Part shown: piece by piece, positions 33,145-41,820 of the stretch
Layout: each line of letters opens with the position of its first letter
Position numbering within the stretch: position 1 is the stretch's first letter
NCBI GenBank assembly: GCA_022820485.1
Contig: JAJEFJ010000082.1
Coordinates: 155,485 to 219,484 of the forward strand
DNA from: Candidatus Latescibacterota bacterium
GTDB lineage: Bacteria > Latescibacterota > UBA2968 > UBA8231
Reading direction: 5' to 3'
Length of the DNA: 64,000 nucleotides
Notes under the pieces: generated by a model
Databases searched by the model: none
Told to the model about the DNA's origin: nothing
Seen by the model: only the letters and a program-made list of their open reading frames with translations
Program-made: the position numbers and the translations under genes

Positions 33145-34176
33145 TCAAGTTTGCGCGAACTGGTGGACCACATCCACTAGCAATTTGACCTTTTCACAGG
33201 GTGTATCTGGATAGACGCCGTGCCCCAAGTTGAAGATGTGGGGGCGGCCCCGACTCTGCTTTAGAATGTGCTGAGCGGCCTTGGCAATGCTCGCCTCTGA
33301 GCCGTAGAGGGCGCAGGGATCTAGGTTGCCCTGCAAAGGCATGGTATCTCCGAACAGTCCGTAAGCTGCATCGAGATTGATGCGCCAATCGAGGCTTAGG
33401 ACGTGGGCACCGACGCGGCCAAAGCTAGACAGATTTTGCGCCCCGGCAAGCGGGAAGTAAATGATTGGGGCATTCAGCGCGGCGAGGCTGCGGCAAACTC
33501 GCCGCACATAGGGTAGGGCGAATTCGTTGAACTGTGCCGGAGACAGCAAACCGATGGAAGTGTCGAAAATCTGGACAGCTTGGGCACCAGCTTCAATTTG
33601 GGCGCGCAAGAAGCGGCTGGCGAGGTCGGTGAGTAGGTCGAGCAGCCGATGGGCGAGGGCGGGGTCGCTGTGGATCATGCGGCGAAAGGCGGGAAAGTCC
33701 TTGGCATGGCTACCTTCCACTAGCCAAGTGGCCAAGGTGAAAGGCCCGCCGGCATACCCGATGAGCGGAACTGCGGAAGGCAAGGCGTTGCGTACTAGGT
33801 GCGCAGCTTCTAAGACGTAGGCGAGGTCGTCCTCGGGGACGGGGTTGCGGAGGCCGTTGATGTCGGCGGCTGAGCGGATCGGGTGGGCGAAAACAGGGCC
33901 GGGTGCGTAGGTCAGCTCGCAGCCGAGCGCCTCTAAGGGCGTCACTAAGTCGGTAAAGAGAATAGCCGCATCAACCCCGAGCAGATCGATCGGCATGAGG
34001 GTAATTTCAGCGGCGAGTTCGGGGGTTTTGAAGAGTTTGAGCAGGGAACCGTGCTGCTGGCGCAGTTCTCGGTACGGCTTGAGGATGCGGCCAGCTTGAC
34101 GCATGATCCAGATGGGAGGCGTTGCCGGCGTTTGACCCCGACAGGCTTGGAGAAAGGGGGCGGCTGAATCGGACAA
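33145..34176 (-). CDS. hemE: Uroporphyrinogen decarboxylase
   Basis: 343 residues, the usual length. The signature IWIMRQAGR at the N-terminus, AILFTDLVTPLEALG and GYAGGPFTLA are all present, plus the QIFDTSIGLLSP region. HemE converts uroporphyrinogen III to coproporphyrinogen III in haem synthesis. Its ATG is 4 bases after the stop of the upstream glycosidase-like gene, so the two are cotranscribed from the promoter at 36557-36585; no other haem gene is next to it. Confidence 0.96.
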   Translation of the reverse strand: MSDSAAPFLQACRGQTPATPPIWIMRQAGRILKPYRELRQQHGSLLKLFKTPELAAEITLMPIDLLGVDAAILFTDLVTPLEALGCELTYAPGPVFAHPIRSAADINGLRNPVPEDDLAYVLEAAHLVRNALPSAVPLIGYAGGPFTLATWLVEGSHAKDFPAFRRMIHSDPALAHRLLDLLTDLASRFLRAQIEAGAQAVQIFDTSIGLLSPAQFNEFALPYVRRVCRSLAALNAPIIYFPLAGAQNLSSFGRVGAHVLSLDWRINLDAAYGLFGDTMPLQGNLDPCALYGSEASIAKAAQHILKQSRGRPHIFNLGHGVYPDTPCEKVKLLVDVVHQFAQT

Positions 34177-34180
34177 AGTG

Positions 34181-36511
34181 CTAGCGACCCGGTTCGACCA
34201 TCCACTCGGGCAAGGCGATGCGATAGGTGACTACGTCCTCCAGCGGTTTGAAGCGGACGCGGTCTCCTTCCATATCGGCCCGATAGACGTCGGGATCCTC
34301 GTCATCGGACTTGAAGGCCAACAGGCGCAATGGAGGCAGTTTGCGATCTGGCCAGTACTGGCCCACGTCGATTACTATATCGGCTTGGCATCCAAAGGGC
34401 ACGACGTCAATTTCCCATTTGCGCTCTTTAATGGCGACTGCGCCGTCGAGTTCTACGGGGCCGAATTGCCCCCGTTGTCCTCGGGTATCGACGAATAAAT
34501 AGTCTTCGCAAGAAGCATAGTCTATGTGCCCTGAGCCGGCGTCGGCCGAATAGACCAGCAGCGATAAGTCCTGCCAGGCGCAAAACGAACCTGGGGGAAG
34601 GAGGTAAGCCTCATCGCCTCGGTGGACGGTCCAAGGCTGCTCCCAACCGAGATTGGCATAGATTTCGAGGCCATTGTCGTACGTCACCCGCACCTGTCCG
34701 TGGGCAAACGCGCCGGAAAGCAGTGCATCGTTCGTCTCCAAAAACTGGTCGTTGTGGCAGTAGGCGATGGCGCGCACGGGGACGCGGAGGTAGTGCTTTT
34801 GCAGTTCGCGCAGCATGTAATAGGATTTGACCGCAGAGGCGATGCCCCATTCCAACTGGTCGGGGAGCAGACAGGCGTGGCCAAAGGCCGCGGTAGCGGC
34901 GAGATAGCGGTCGAGATAGGCGCTGCGGCTGTGTTTTTCACCTTGGGGGATGTGTCCGGCAAAGTACTGATCGATGGTTCCTAGACCCGCGTCGGTTTCA
35001 ATGGGATGGAGATTTTGCAGGTCGAAGTCCACCAGCGGCGGAATGCGGCTGGGATCGTTCCCGACCATGCGAGCGAGGTAACCGGTCAGGAGGCCGGCGT
35101 AGAACCAGTGATTGCCGCCGTTCCCGATGGACAAGCCAGCTTGAGCTTGGGAGCGAAGGATGCTCTGTTGCAGGGAATAGCTGCCCGCTAAGCTGTCGGC
35201 TGCCGACGCGTCGGCGCTGAAGTCGTTGAATTCCCAGGGCGGGACCTCGGCGTGTTCGCTTACGTACAGGGCGTCGCAGGGGTATTTGTCGATGATGGTG
35301 CGTGCGTGTTCGGGTGCGCGCGCTAGTGCTTCCGACGGCTTGAGCAAGTACAGCCCAGGTCCGGTCGGGGTTGGGCTGCCGTCGGCGAGCTGAGCCGCCA
35401 ATTCGGGCTGCCAATTTGAGTTAGTAGTAGAGATGTGGCGGTAGTTGACCTGGAGGCTGGTTTTGTATCCCAGGTCCGACAGGGCCTCGAGGTACTCGCT
35501 GAGGGCGTCTTCGCCGCCTTTGGCCTCAGCACCTTCCACCGCGAGCGCAGTATCGCCGTCGCCGTCATGCCAAGTTTCGCTGGGATGGTTGATTATCAGA
35601 TGATCGATACCCATAAGCTTGAGCTGGAGCATGTTCTCGTATAGCTCGACGTAGCTCTCTTGGGATGCGTCGATATAGGGGATGTTGTACCAGACCCAGT
35701 CGGCTAGCGTATCGCTTTGCCCGGCCTCGGCCGTGGAAAAGGCAGGGAGGACTTCTTCGTATTGGGTGGAGACCGTTATGAGCCAGCGTTCCTGAAAGTC
35801 GCTGCGCTTGCCGTCGCTTTGGCTGGCGTAGCTACAGCCACCGTTGAGTTGGACCAAGCGCTGAGATTCTGCTTCGGGCGGGGCGTACAGAGAGGAAGCA
35901 CGCGAGTAGTGCCAATCGACAAAGCTAGACAGGAAGTAGCCCGAGGTGCAGAGGATGCATGGGTAGTTATCATCAAAGTTGAAATAGGGAATGGCGATCA
36001 GGCGCGGGTGCAAAGCCCCGGTGACGCGACCGAGCGAGAGGCCGGTGCCTTTGCCATGCCCGCCCTCGATTTCCACGACGAGCGACTTGCCGCTGATGCG
36101 GAGCCGGTAGAGGAAGTTGGCTTGTTCCTCTCCTAGTTTCCACTGCCAGCGGGCTTCGACGCAATCGCCGACTTGCTCGCAGGAAATGAAGTGTCGCTCT
36201 ACTTCTTCGCTATTGGCTGGCCAAACCGAGCCGCCCATTTCCACGGCAATCCCGCCGTCTTCGGCTGGGGTGATTGGGTCGCCATTGTTGACTTCCAGCT
36301 CGATATCGGCGAAGGTTCCATCAATGGGCGTGTAGATAAATTGGGCCACGGCAGAGACGGAGCGGCTTTCAAAGACAAAGGAAATACCTTCTTTGCGGAT
36401 CGAGGTTTCGACTTCTTCTTGGAGTGTGGGAAAGATCGAGGGTTGGCTTTGGCTAGCGGATGTGGGTTGTTGCTCGCCCAGAGCCGTCGCCGCCCCGGTT
36501 TGGTCTGCCAT
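34181..36511 (-). CDS. Large glycoside hydrolase-like protein
   Basis: 776 residues without signal peptide. An N-terminal beta-rich part (about 40-290) resembles the beta-sandwich that precedes many glycosidase barrels. A central (beta/alpha) barrel-like part follows, with KYPCDALYVSEHAEVPPW a candidate active-site strand, and a C-terminal beta domain. I do not recognise a GH family number; it could be a GH101-like or DUF5696-like enzyme. It is cotranscribed with hemE, an odd partnership. Confidence 0.5.
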   Translation of the reverse strand: MADQTGAATALGEQQPTSASQSQPSIFPTLQEEVETSIRKEGISFVFESRSVSAVAQFIYTPIDGTFADIELEVNNGDPITPAEDGGIAVEMGGSVWPANSEEVERHFISCEQVGDCVEARWQWKLGEEQANFLYRLRISGKSLVVEIEGGHGKGTGLSLGRVTGALHPRLIAIPYFNFDDNYPCILCTSGYFLSSFVDWHYSRASSLYAPPEAESQRLVQLNGGCSYASQSDGKRSDFQERWLITVSTQYEEVLPAFSTAEAGQSDTLADWVWYNIPYIDASQESYVELYENMLQLKLMGIDHLIINHPSETWHDGDGDTALAVEGAEAKGGEDALSEYLEALSDLGYKTSLQVNYRHISTTNSNWQPELAAQLADGSPTPTGPGLYLLKPSEALARAPEHARTIIDKYPCDALYVSEHAEVPPWEFNDFSADASAADSLAGSYSLQQSILRSQAQAGLSIGNGGNHWFYAGLLTGYLARMVGNDPSRIPPLVDFDLQNLHPIETDAGLGTIDQYFAGHIPQGEKHSRSAYLDRYLAATAAFGHACLLPDQLEWGIASAVKSYYMLRELQKHYLRVPVRAIAYCHNDQFLETNDALLSGAFAHGQVRVTYDNGLEIYANLGWEQPWTVHRGDEAYLLPPGSFCAWQDLSLLVYSADAGSGHIDYASCEDYLFVDTRGQRGQFGPVELDGAVAIKERKWEIDVVPFGCQADIVIDVGQYWPDRKLPPLRLLAFKSDDEDPDVYRADMEGDRVRFKPLEDVVTYRIALPEWMVEPGR

Positions 36512-36556
36512 GAAATGTCCTGACTCAGCGCGTTTTTAATTTTTCCAAAGTCAAAT

Positions 36557-36585
36557 AACTTAGATAATAAAAGAGAGTATGTCAA
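36557..36585 (-). promoter_or_regulatory. Promoter of the glycosidase-like/hemE operon
   Basis: On the minus strand, TTGACA (36585-36580), a 17-base spacer and TAAGTT (36562-36557). It lies 17 bases from a divergent plus-strand promoter at 36602. Confidence 0.6.
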
Positions 36586-36601
36586 ACTGAATGCCTTTGG
36601 T

Positions 36602-36630
36602 TTGACCGGAGGGCGAAGCCGATCTATCTT
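36602..36630 (+). promoter_or_regulatory. Promoter of the flavoprotein gene
   Basis: TTGACC at 36602-36607, 17-base spacer, TATCTT at 36625-36630, 38 bases upstream of the TTG start at 36668. Confidence 0.6.
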
Positions 36631-36667
36631 ATTGTTTTTATAATAACTTTAGTGGTGTATAAACTAC

Positions 36668-37903
36668 TTGAAATCAAGAGATTGCATAGTGGTCGGCGGT
36701 GGGGCCGCCGGGATGCTAGCGGCCATTGTCGCCGCCGAGGCGGGCGAGCGGGTAACTCTGCTCGAAGGCAGTGGAAAATTGGGGCGGAAAATATTGATTT
36801 CGGGCAATGGGCGCTGCAACCTGACGAATAAGGCCGCGGACGACCTCAGGCACTACCACGGCACGCATCCGCGCTTTGTCCGCAGTGCGCTAGACCAATT
36901 CCGCCTAGAGGAAACTCTGGCATTTTTTGCCGATCTGGGGATCGAGTTCCGCGAAGAGAAGCGGCAGCGCCTCTTTCCGGTGTCGGATCAAGCGCAGTCG
37001 GTCATCGATCTGCTCGCAGACCGCATGCGCTGCCTGGGCATCCGCGTCAAAACCAATGCCAAGGTAGTGGATATGAGTCGCGCTTCCGGCACGTCTCGCT
37101 TTGAGTTACGCGACGCCGAAGGGCAGTGCTACACCGGAGCGCGCGTAATAATGGCCAGCGGCGGCGTCAGCCTCGCCCGCTTGGGGGCCGACCGCTCAGG
37201 TATGGATTTGGCCGTGGGCTTGGGACACCGGCTCACCGACCTCAAGCCCGGGTTGGTGCCACTAATCAGCCCGGAAAAATACGTCGCCCGCATGCAAGGG
37301 CTTAAGGTCCGGGCCGAAGTGCGCGTTGCACTCAAAGGAGGGCGCGAGGCCGTTGATACAGACGACTTGCTCTTTACAAAATACGGGGTCTCCGGGTTTA
37401 CCATATTAAATCTCAGCGCTCGCTTGGTGCCCGAGTTAGGGACGCAGCGCGCCGTGCTTCGGATCAATTTCTTCCCCGGCCGCAGCCCAGAAGCAATCAG
37501 CCAATTGCTCAAAGAGCGCTGGCAGCGCCATCCCCATCGCTCGCTCGAACTGAGTTTCGCCGGCCTGCTTTCCAGCAAATTGGTGCGGCCGCTCCTAGAT
37601 CATTTGGGGTTTGACGCGGCGCAGCGGGTCGATCAGCTCGGCAAGGGCGCGCACTGGCAGCTTGCTCAGAGCCTGACGAATTGGCCGATTGCGGTTAGCG
37701 GTCCGAGGCCCTTTGACTACGCCGAAGTGACGATTGGGGGCGTGCGCACCGAGGACATCAATCCCGATACGCTCGAATCCTTTTTGGTGCCCGGCCTGTA
37801 CTTTGCCGGCGAAATGGTTGACATTCACGCCGACTTGGGGGGATTTAACTTCCAATGGGCTTGGGCCAGCGGCGTTCTCGCCGGTCGCCGTTTGGGGTCG
37901 TGA
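36668..37903 (+). CDS. HI0933/YhiN-family flavoprotein (BaiN-like)
   Basis: 411 residues, TTG start. An N-terminal FAD dinucleotide-binding GGGAAGMLAAIVAAEAG, then the family block KLGRKILISGNGRCNLTN and a GG-VS-ARLG strand, ending with the C-terminal GEM-DIHADLGGFNFQWAWASG motif. Family members are NAD(P)/FAD oxidoreductases; BaiN is a bile-acid dehydroxylation enzyme, but most homologues are uncharacterised. It begins a plus-strand block that continues with mocA and xdhC-like genes (38-base gap). Confidence 0.88.
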   Translation: MKSRDCIVVGGGAAGMLAAIVAAEAGERVTLLEGSGKLGRKILISGNGRCNLTNKAADDLRHYHGTHPRFVRSALDQFRLEETLAFFADLGIEFREEKRQRLFPVSDQAQSVIDLLADRMRCLGIRVKTNAKVVDMSRASGTSRFELRDAEGQCYTGARVIMASGGVSLARLGADRSGMDLAVGLGHRLTDLKPGLVPLISPEKYVARMQGLKVRAEVRVALKGGREAVDTDDLLFTKYGVSGFTILNLSARLVPELGTQRAVLRINFFPGRSPEAISQLLKERWQRHPHRSLELSFAGLLSSKLVRPLLDHLGFDAAQRVDQLGKGAHWQLAQSLTNWPIAVSGPRPFDYAEVTIGGVRTEDINPDTLESFLVPGLYFAGEMVDIHADLGGFNFQWAWASGVLAGRRLGS

Positions 37904-37941
37904 ACACTGGCGCGATTTGTCTGTGGGCGTAGATTGAAAAG

Positions 37942-38547
37942 ATGCGAGCAGATGGGACAGATCGGGTGGCCGGCATTATTTTAGCGGCGGGCATGTCCAC
38001 CCGCATGGGACAGCTCAAACAGCTCTTGCCTTTGGGTGGCCGGGCGGCCATTGAATGGATCGCCGAAGTCGTGGGTAGCCGGTTGGATGAGGTGGTGGTC
38101 GTACTCGGCCATCGCGCTGAGGAGATTGCCCCAGTGTTGGCCGCTTATCCGGTCCGTTGGGTCGTCAATGCCGACTATCAAACAGGGATGCTCTCTTCCA
38201 TACAATACGCTGTGCGAGCGGTGGATACAGAAGCTGATTACTTGATTTGCCTAGGCGATCAACCCCGGCTGAGCGGAGCCGTAGTGGAGCAGGTTTTGCA
38301 GGCGAGAACACAGGTGGACGAGGGCATCATCATACCCACCGCCAACGGAAGAAGAGGGCATCCCGTATTGATTCGCAATGCCTATCGAGCGGAAATTTTG
38401 GGGTTGCCGCTGGATGTGGGATTGAACGCGGTGACGCGGGGCCATCCCGAGGATACGTACGAACTGCCCGTGGCTGAGGACGCCATTCTAATCGACATGG
38501 ACACGCCAGCCGACTACCGGCGCGAACTGGAGCAGTGGCCAGAGTAA
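37942..38547 (+). CDS. mocA: MocA-type molybdenum cofactor nucleotidyltransferase
   Basis: 201 residues with the nucleotidyltransferase fold: LAAGMSTRMGQLKQLLPL (nucleotide-binding), VVNADYQTGMLSSI and LGDQPRLSG (metal Asp). The family includes MocA, which cytidylates molybdopterin for xanthine-dehydrogenase-type enzymes. The gene is immediately followed by an XdhC homologue (3-base gap), as is usual for MocA. Confidence 0.87.
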   Translation: MRADGTDRVAGIILAAGMSTRMGQLKQLLPLGGRAAIEWIAEVVGSRLDEVVVVLGHRAEEIAPVLAAYPVRWVVNADYQTGMLSSIQYAVRAVDTEADYLICLGDQPRLSGAVVEQVLQARTQVDEGIIIPTANGRRGHPVLIRNAYRAEILGLPLDVGLNAVTRGHPEDTYELPVAEDAILIDMDTPADYRRELEQWPE

Positions 38548-38550
38548 ATT

Positions 38551-39651
38551 ATGGAAGACATTCTCACTGAAATTGTTCGGCGCAAGGAGCAGGGAGAGCG
38601 CATGGCTTTGGCCTCGCTCGTGTGGAGCACCGGCTCGATTCCCATGAGCGAGCGGGCCAAAATGATCGTCGCCGAGGAAGGGGACATCGTCGGAACCATC
38701 GGCGGTGGATGCCTCGAAGCCGAGGTCTTGAACGCTGGCCGCACCGCGCTGGAGACCGGAGAAAACCAGCTCATGCGCTACACCATGACGGAAAAACAAG
38801 CCGGGGAGAGCGGCTTAAATTGCGGCGGTAGCGTGCGGATTTACACCGAAGTTATCGAGCCGGACGAAGGGGCCGACTTCTACAGCCGTGTGCTAGCGGC
38901 GCGTCAGGCGCGCAGCGGTTGCGCGCTGGCGACCCTACTCAAAAGCCGTTTTGACGCCACCGGGGAGGGGCGGCTGTGGCTGGGGGCCGACGGCAGCATC
39001 TACGGCTCGCTGGGCACGTCCGAAGCCGACCTACAGGTGGAGGAGCACTTGCCCGAAGTGCTCGAGCGCGAGCGCGGCCTAGTCTGCGCGCTGGACCCGA
39101 GCGCCGAGCTGGGGGAGACTGCGGAAGTATTTATCGAGCCGTTCCTGCCCGAACCTGTGCTCTACGTCTTTGGCGGAGGCCACGTAGGCGGGCAGATTTG
39201 CGCGCTGGCCAAAAATGTGGGCTTCCGCGTCGTCCTCATTGACGACCGTCCGATATTTGCCAATCCCGAGCGGCATCCGCAGGCCGACGAGTGCTTAGTC
39301 GCCGGCATGGAGGAGGTGTTTGCCGATTTGCCCATCGACGATCAGTCCTACATCATCGCGGCCACTCGCGGCCACCAGCACGACGAAATCGTCGTCGAAG
39401 GGGCGATCAAGACGCCAGCGCGCTACATCGGGATGCTGGGCAGCGAGCGCAAGAAGCTCATTTTGTGGCGGCGGATCGCCGAGCGCGGCGGGGACTCGCA
39501 GCGCTTGGACGCGGTCTTTGCGCCGATTGGAGTCAACATCGGCGCGGATACCCCGGCCGAGATAGCGGTCAGCGTCGTCGCCGAGCTGATCGAGCAGCGG
39601 CGCGGAACGCCCAAAGTGTGGAAGACGAAGAGAAAAACTCATGGGGGATGA
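38551..39651 (+). CDS. xdhC: XdhC/CoxI-family protein
   Basis: 366 residues. The N-terminal XdhC domain has LVWSTGSIPMSERAKMIV and GTIGGGCLEAEV; the C-terminal half is a Rossmann fold with FGGGHVGGQI. XdhC inserts the sulfurated molybdenum cofactor into xanthine dehydrogenase and CoxL-type hydroxylases. No large molybdenum hydroxylase is in the window, so its client must be outside. Overlaps the nitrilase gene by 11 bases. Confidence 0.88.
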   Translation: MEDILTEIVRRKEQGERMALASLVWSTGSIPMSERAKMIVAEEGDIVGTIGGGCLEAEVLNAGRTALETGENQLMRYTMTEKQAGESGLNCGGSVRIYTEVIEPDEGADFYSRVLAARQARSGCALATLLKSRFDATGEGRLWLGADGSIYGSLGTSEADLQVEEHLPEVLERERGLVCALDPSAELGETAEVFIEPFLPEPVLYVFGGGHVGGQICALAKNVGFRVVLIDDRPIFANPERHPQADECLVAGMEEVFADLPIDDQSYIIAATRGHQHDEIVVEGAIKTPARYIGMLGSERKKLILWRRIAERGGDSQRLDAVFAPIGVNIGADTPAEIAVSVVAELIEQRRGTPKVWKTKRKTHGG

Positions 39652-40663
39652 ACTGCGCTACGGGGTGGCCGCCTGTCAGGTTGATCAACCCAATCCCACC
39701 GATCGCGCTGAAATGGCCCGCAACACGGCGCGCATGGTCGAAATGGTCGATATGGCCGTTGAAGGCTACGGGCCGTTTATGGACGTCAAACTGCTGGCCT
39801 TTCCCGAATTTGGCCACGTCGCCCCGATCTATCCCACCGCCAAGAGCTTGCTGGCCAAATTGGCCGTTCCCATTCCCAACGAGCACACGGCCCGCTTGGA
39901 GGACAAGGCCCGCGAATTGGGCGTGTACATCCAAACAGCCTCTTTCCTCGAAGAAGACCCCCAATGGCCGGGCAAGGTGTTCAACACGACCTGTCTGCTC
40001 GGGCCGGAAGGGCTGTGGTACAAGTACCGCAAGGTCAATCCTTGGGTCCCTTGGGAAGTCCACACCAGCCCCCACGACTTGGCTGACTACGAGGACGAAC
40101 TGTTCCCGGTGGCTCAGACGCCCATCGGCAGCATTGGCGCGGCGATTTGCTACGACTGGCTCTTTCCCGAGCCGCTGCGCCAGCTCACGGCTAACGGCGC
40201 TGAAATCCTCGTCCGCGTCTCGGCCTATATGGACCCTTGGGGGGCGACGCCGCCGATGGATTGGTGGACGACGGTCAATCGCTGTCGGGCCTTGGAAAAT
40301 ACGGCGTATGTGCTCGCCGCCAATCAAGGGGCCGAATTGAGTCACTATCCTCCCTTTTCTTGGCCGGGTGGTTCAATGGTCGTCGATTTTGACGGCCGCA
40401 TCCTCGCGCAAGCCGACCCGGGGCCAGGAGAAAAAATTGTCGTCTCCGAAGTCGATATCGGGGCCTTGCGACACATCCGCAAGCGACGCGCTGGCCACCA
40501 CACTTTAGCCCATCTGCGCAGCGAGGCGTACCCCATGTACGGACAGCCATACTATCCGCAGGGCAGTTTTTCCGCAGAGAACAATCACACCGTCGCCATG
40601 AACCAAGAGCGCATCGCCGAGGTTAAGCAGAGGATAATGGGCGTTAAGGAAGGACAGGAGTGA
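39641..40663 (+). CDS. Nitrilase-superfamily carbon-nitrogen hydrolase
   Basis: 340 residues with the Glu-Lys-Cys triad: Glu in FPEFG (about residue 49), Lys in YRKVNP and Cys in AICYDWLFPE (about 170). It hydrolyses an amide or nitrile; the family branch (amidase, formamidase, N-carbamoylase) cannot be decided. The 11-base overlap with the xdhC-like gene suggests coupling and perhaps purine or amide nitrogen salvage together. Confidence 0.88.
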   Translation: MGDELRYGVAACQVDQPNPTDRAEMARNTARMVEMVDMAVEGYGPFMDVKLLAFPEFGHVAPIYPTAKSLLAKLAVPIPNEHTARLEDKARELGVYIQTASFLEEDPQWPGKVFNTTCLLGPEGLWYKYRKVNPWVPWEVHTSPHDLADYEDELFPVAQTPIGSIGAAICYDWLFPEPLRQLTANGAEILVRVSAYMDPWGATPPMDWWTTVNRCRALENTAYVLAANQGAELSHYPPFSWPGGSMVVDFDGRILAQADPGPGEKIVVSEVDIGALRHIRKRRAGHHTLAHLRSEAYPMYGQPYYPQGSFSAENNHTVAMNQERIAEVKQRIMGVKEGQE

Positions 40664-40669
40664 GAAGAA

Positions 40670-41764
40670 GTGAAGAACTTTTACATGGGTTGTTTTCTTT
40701 TCGTCCTCCAAACTCCTGTAGAAGCGGCTACTATCGAAGAGGTGTTGGCTCATTGTCGAGCACAGGCTGAGGCTGACGAGCGTCTCGCCTGCTTTGACGA
40801 GTTGGCCCGTGCAGTGGCGGAAGGCAGAAGGCTTCCAACCCTACCGGCTTCTGGTACGGGCCGCTGGAACGTGACTCAGGAGATATCTCCGATTGATGAC
40901 TCGCGGAATGTATATGTGCAATTGGAGGGGGAGGACGAGGGTCATGCAGCAGGTTCTCGCCCAAGACTTATAGTTCGCTGTAAGGATGGCAAAATAGATG
41001 TTTTGGTTGGCTTTGATTCGCGCTTGAGCGTTAAGCGCGGTATTACGATTGAGACTTTGTCTCGATTTGATCGACATCCTGCACAAAAGAATTATTGGGG
41101 GATATCTACGGATAGTACAGCGATTTTTGCTCCGCACGGTGCCTTTTGGGCACTAAGGATAGAACGCGCTCAAAAGCTGTTTGTGAGGCTTAATCCGTCG
41201 GAAGAGAGTCCGATATCTGCCACCTTCAATTTAACGGGCAGTGCGGAGGCCATGCGTCCGTTGCGCGATTCGTGTGGATTTAACACGAAAAACGAAAGTG
41301 GCATGACGGCCCTACACATGGCGGTGAGTGAGAATGCTTTAGAGTTAGCGGATTTTTTGCTGACGCATGGGGCGGATGTCAACGCGAAGACAGCGGGCGT
41401 ATTTAGGGTTTGGGGTGGTGACGGGACGGCCCTGCACTTGGCGGTGAGTGAGAATGCTGCTTTAGAGACGAGTGAGAATGCTTTAGAGAAAGTGGATTTT
41501 TTGCTGACGCACGGGGCGGATGTCAACGCGAAGATGGTGGGCTTCTCTTTTAGGGAAGATGGCGAGCGAATTTTTTATGATGGCTGGACGGCCCTACACT
41601 CGGCGGCGGCGTGCAATGCTTTAGAGGTAGCGAGTCTTTTGCTAGCACATGAAGCGGATGTCAACGCGAAGGACGGAATTGACAGGACGGCCTTGGGCTG
41701 GGCGGAGGTGAAGGGCCATACCGAGATGGCCGATTTGTTGCGCCGTCATGGTGGCAAGGAATAA
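40670..41764 (+). CDS. Exported protein with VasI/TagO-like domain and ankyrin repeats
   Basis: 364 residues, GTG start. A short signal-like sequence is followed by a VasI/TagO-like domain (about 20-200; DERLACFDELA and SPIDDSRNVYVQLEG), the type VI secretion-associated fold, here without other T6SS genes. Residues about 205-360 hold ankyrin repeats (GMTALHMAVSENALELADFLLTHGADVNAK and copies). The repeats are nearly identical in DNA. The combination is unusual; it is probably periplasmic and protein-binding. Confidence 0.6.
   Translation: MKNFYMGCFLFVLQTPVEAATIEEVLAHCRAQAEADERLACFDELARAVAEGRRLPTLPASGTGRWNVTQEISPIDDSRNVYVQLEGEDEGHAAGSRPRLIVRCKDGKIDVLVGFDSRLSVKRGITIETLSRFDRHPAQKNYWGISTDSTAIFAPHGAFWALRIERAQKLFVRLNPSEESPISATFNLTGSAEAMRPLRDSCGFNTKNESGMTALHMAVSENALELADFLLTHGADVNAKTAGVFRVWGGDGTALHLAVSENAALETSENALEKVDFLLTHGADVNAKMVGFSFREDGERIFYDGWTALHSAAACNALEVASLLLAHEADVNAKDGIDRTALGWAEVKGHTEMADLLRRHGGKE
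41320..41532 (+). repeat. Near-identical ankyrin-coding repeats with an in-frame duplication
   Basis: A unit of about 68 bases starting near 41321 recurs near 41469, with the same GAGTGAGAATGCTTTAGAG core and GGGGCGGATGTCAACGCG end. Inside the second copy the GAGTGAGAATGCT core is itself duplicated, adding nine codons in frame (SENAALETSENALE). This is what replication slippage leaves behind. Confidence 0.6.
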
Positions 41765-41820
41765 GGGCGTCTCCGATGCCGTTCGAGGAGCAAATAAGTA
41801 ACTGATGTTACGCGGTGCCT

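Noticed and set aside
39569..40345. 258-codon minus frame against the nitrilase gene
   Set aside because: Same codon-bias shadow; the nitrilase with its Glu-Lys-Cys triad is clear on the plus strand.
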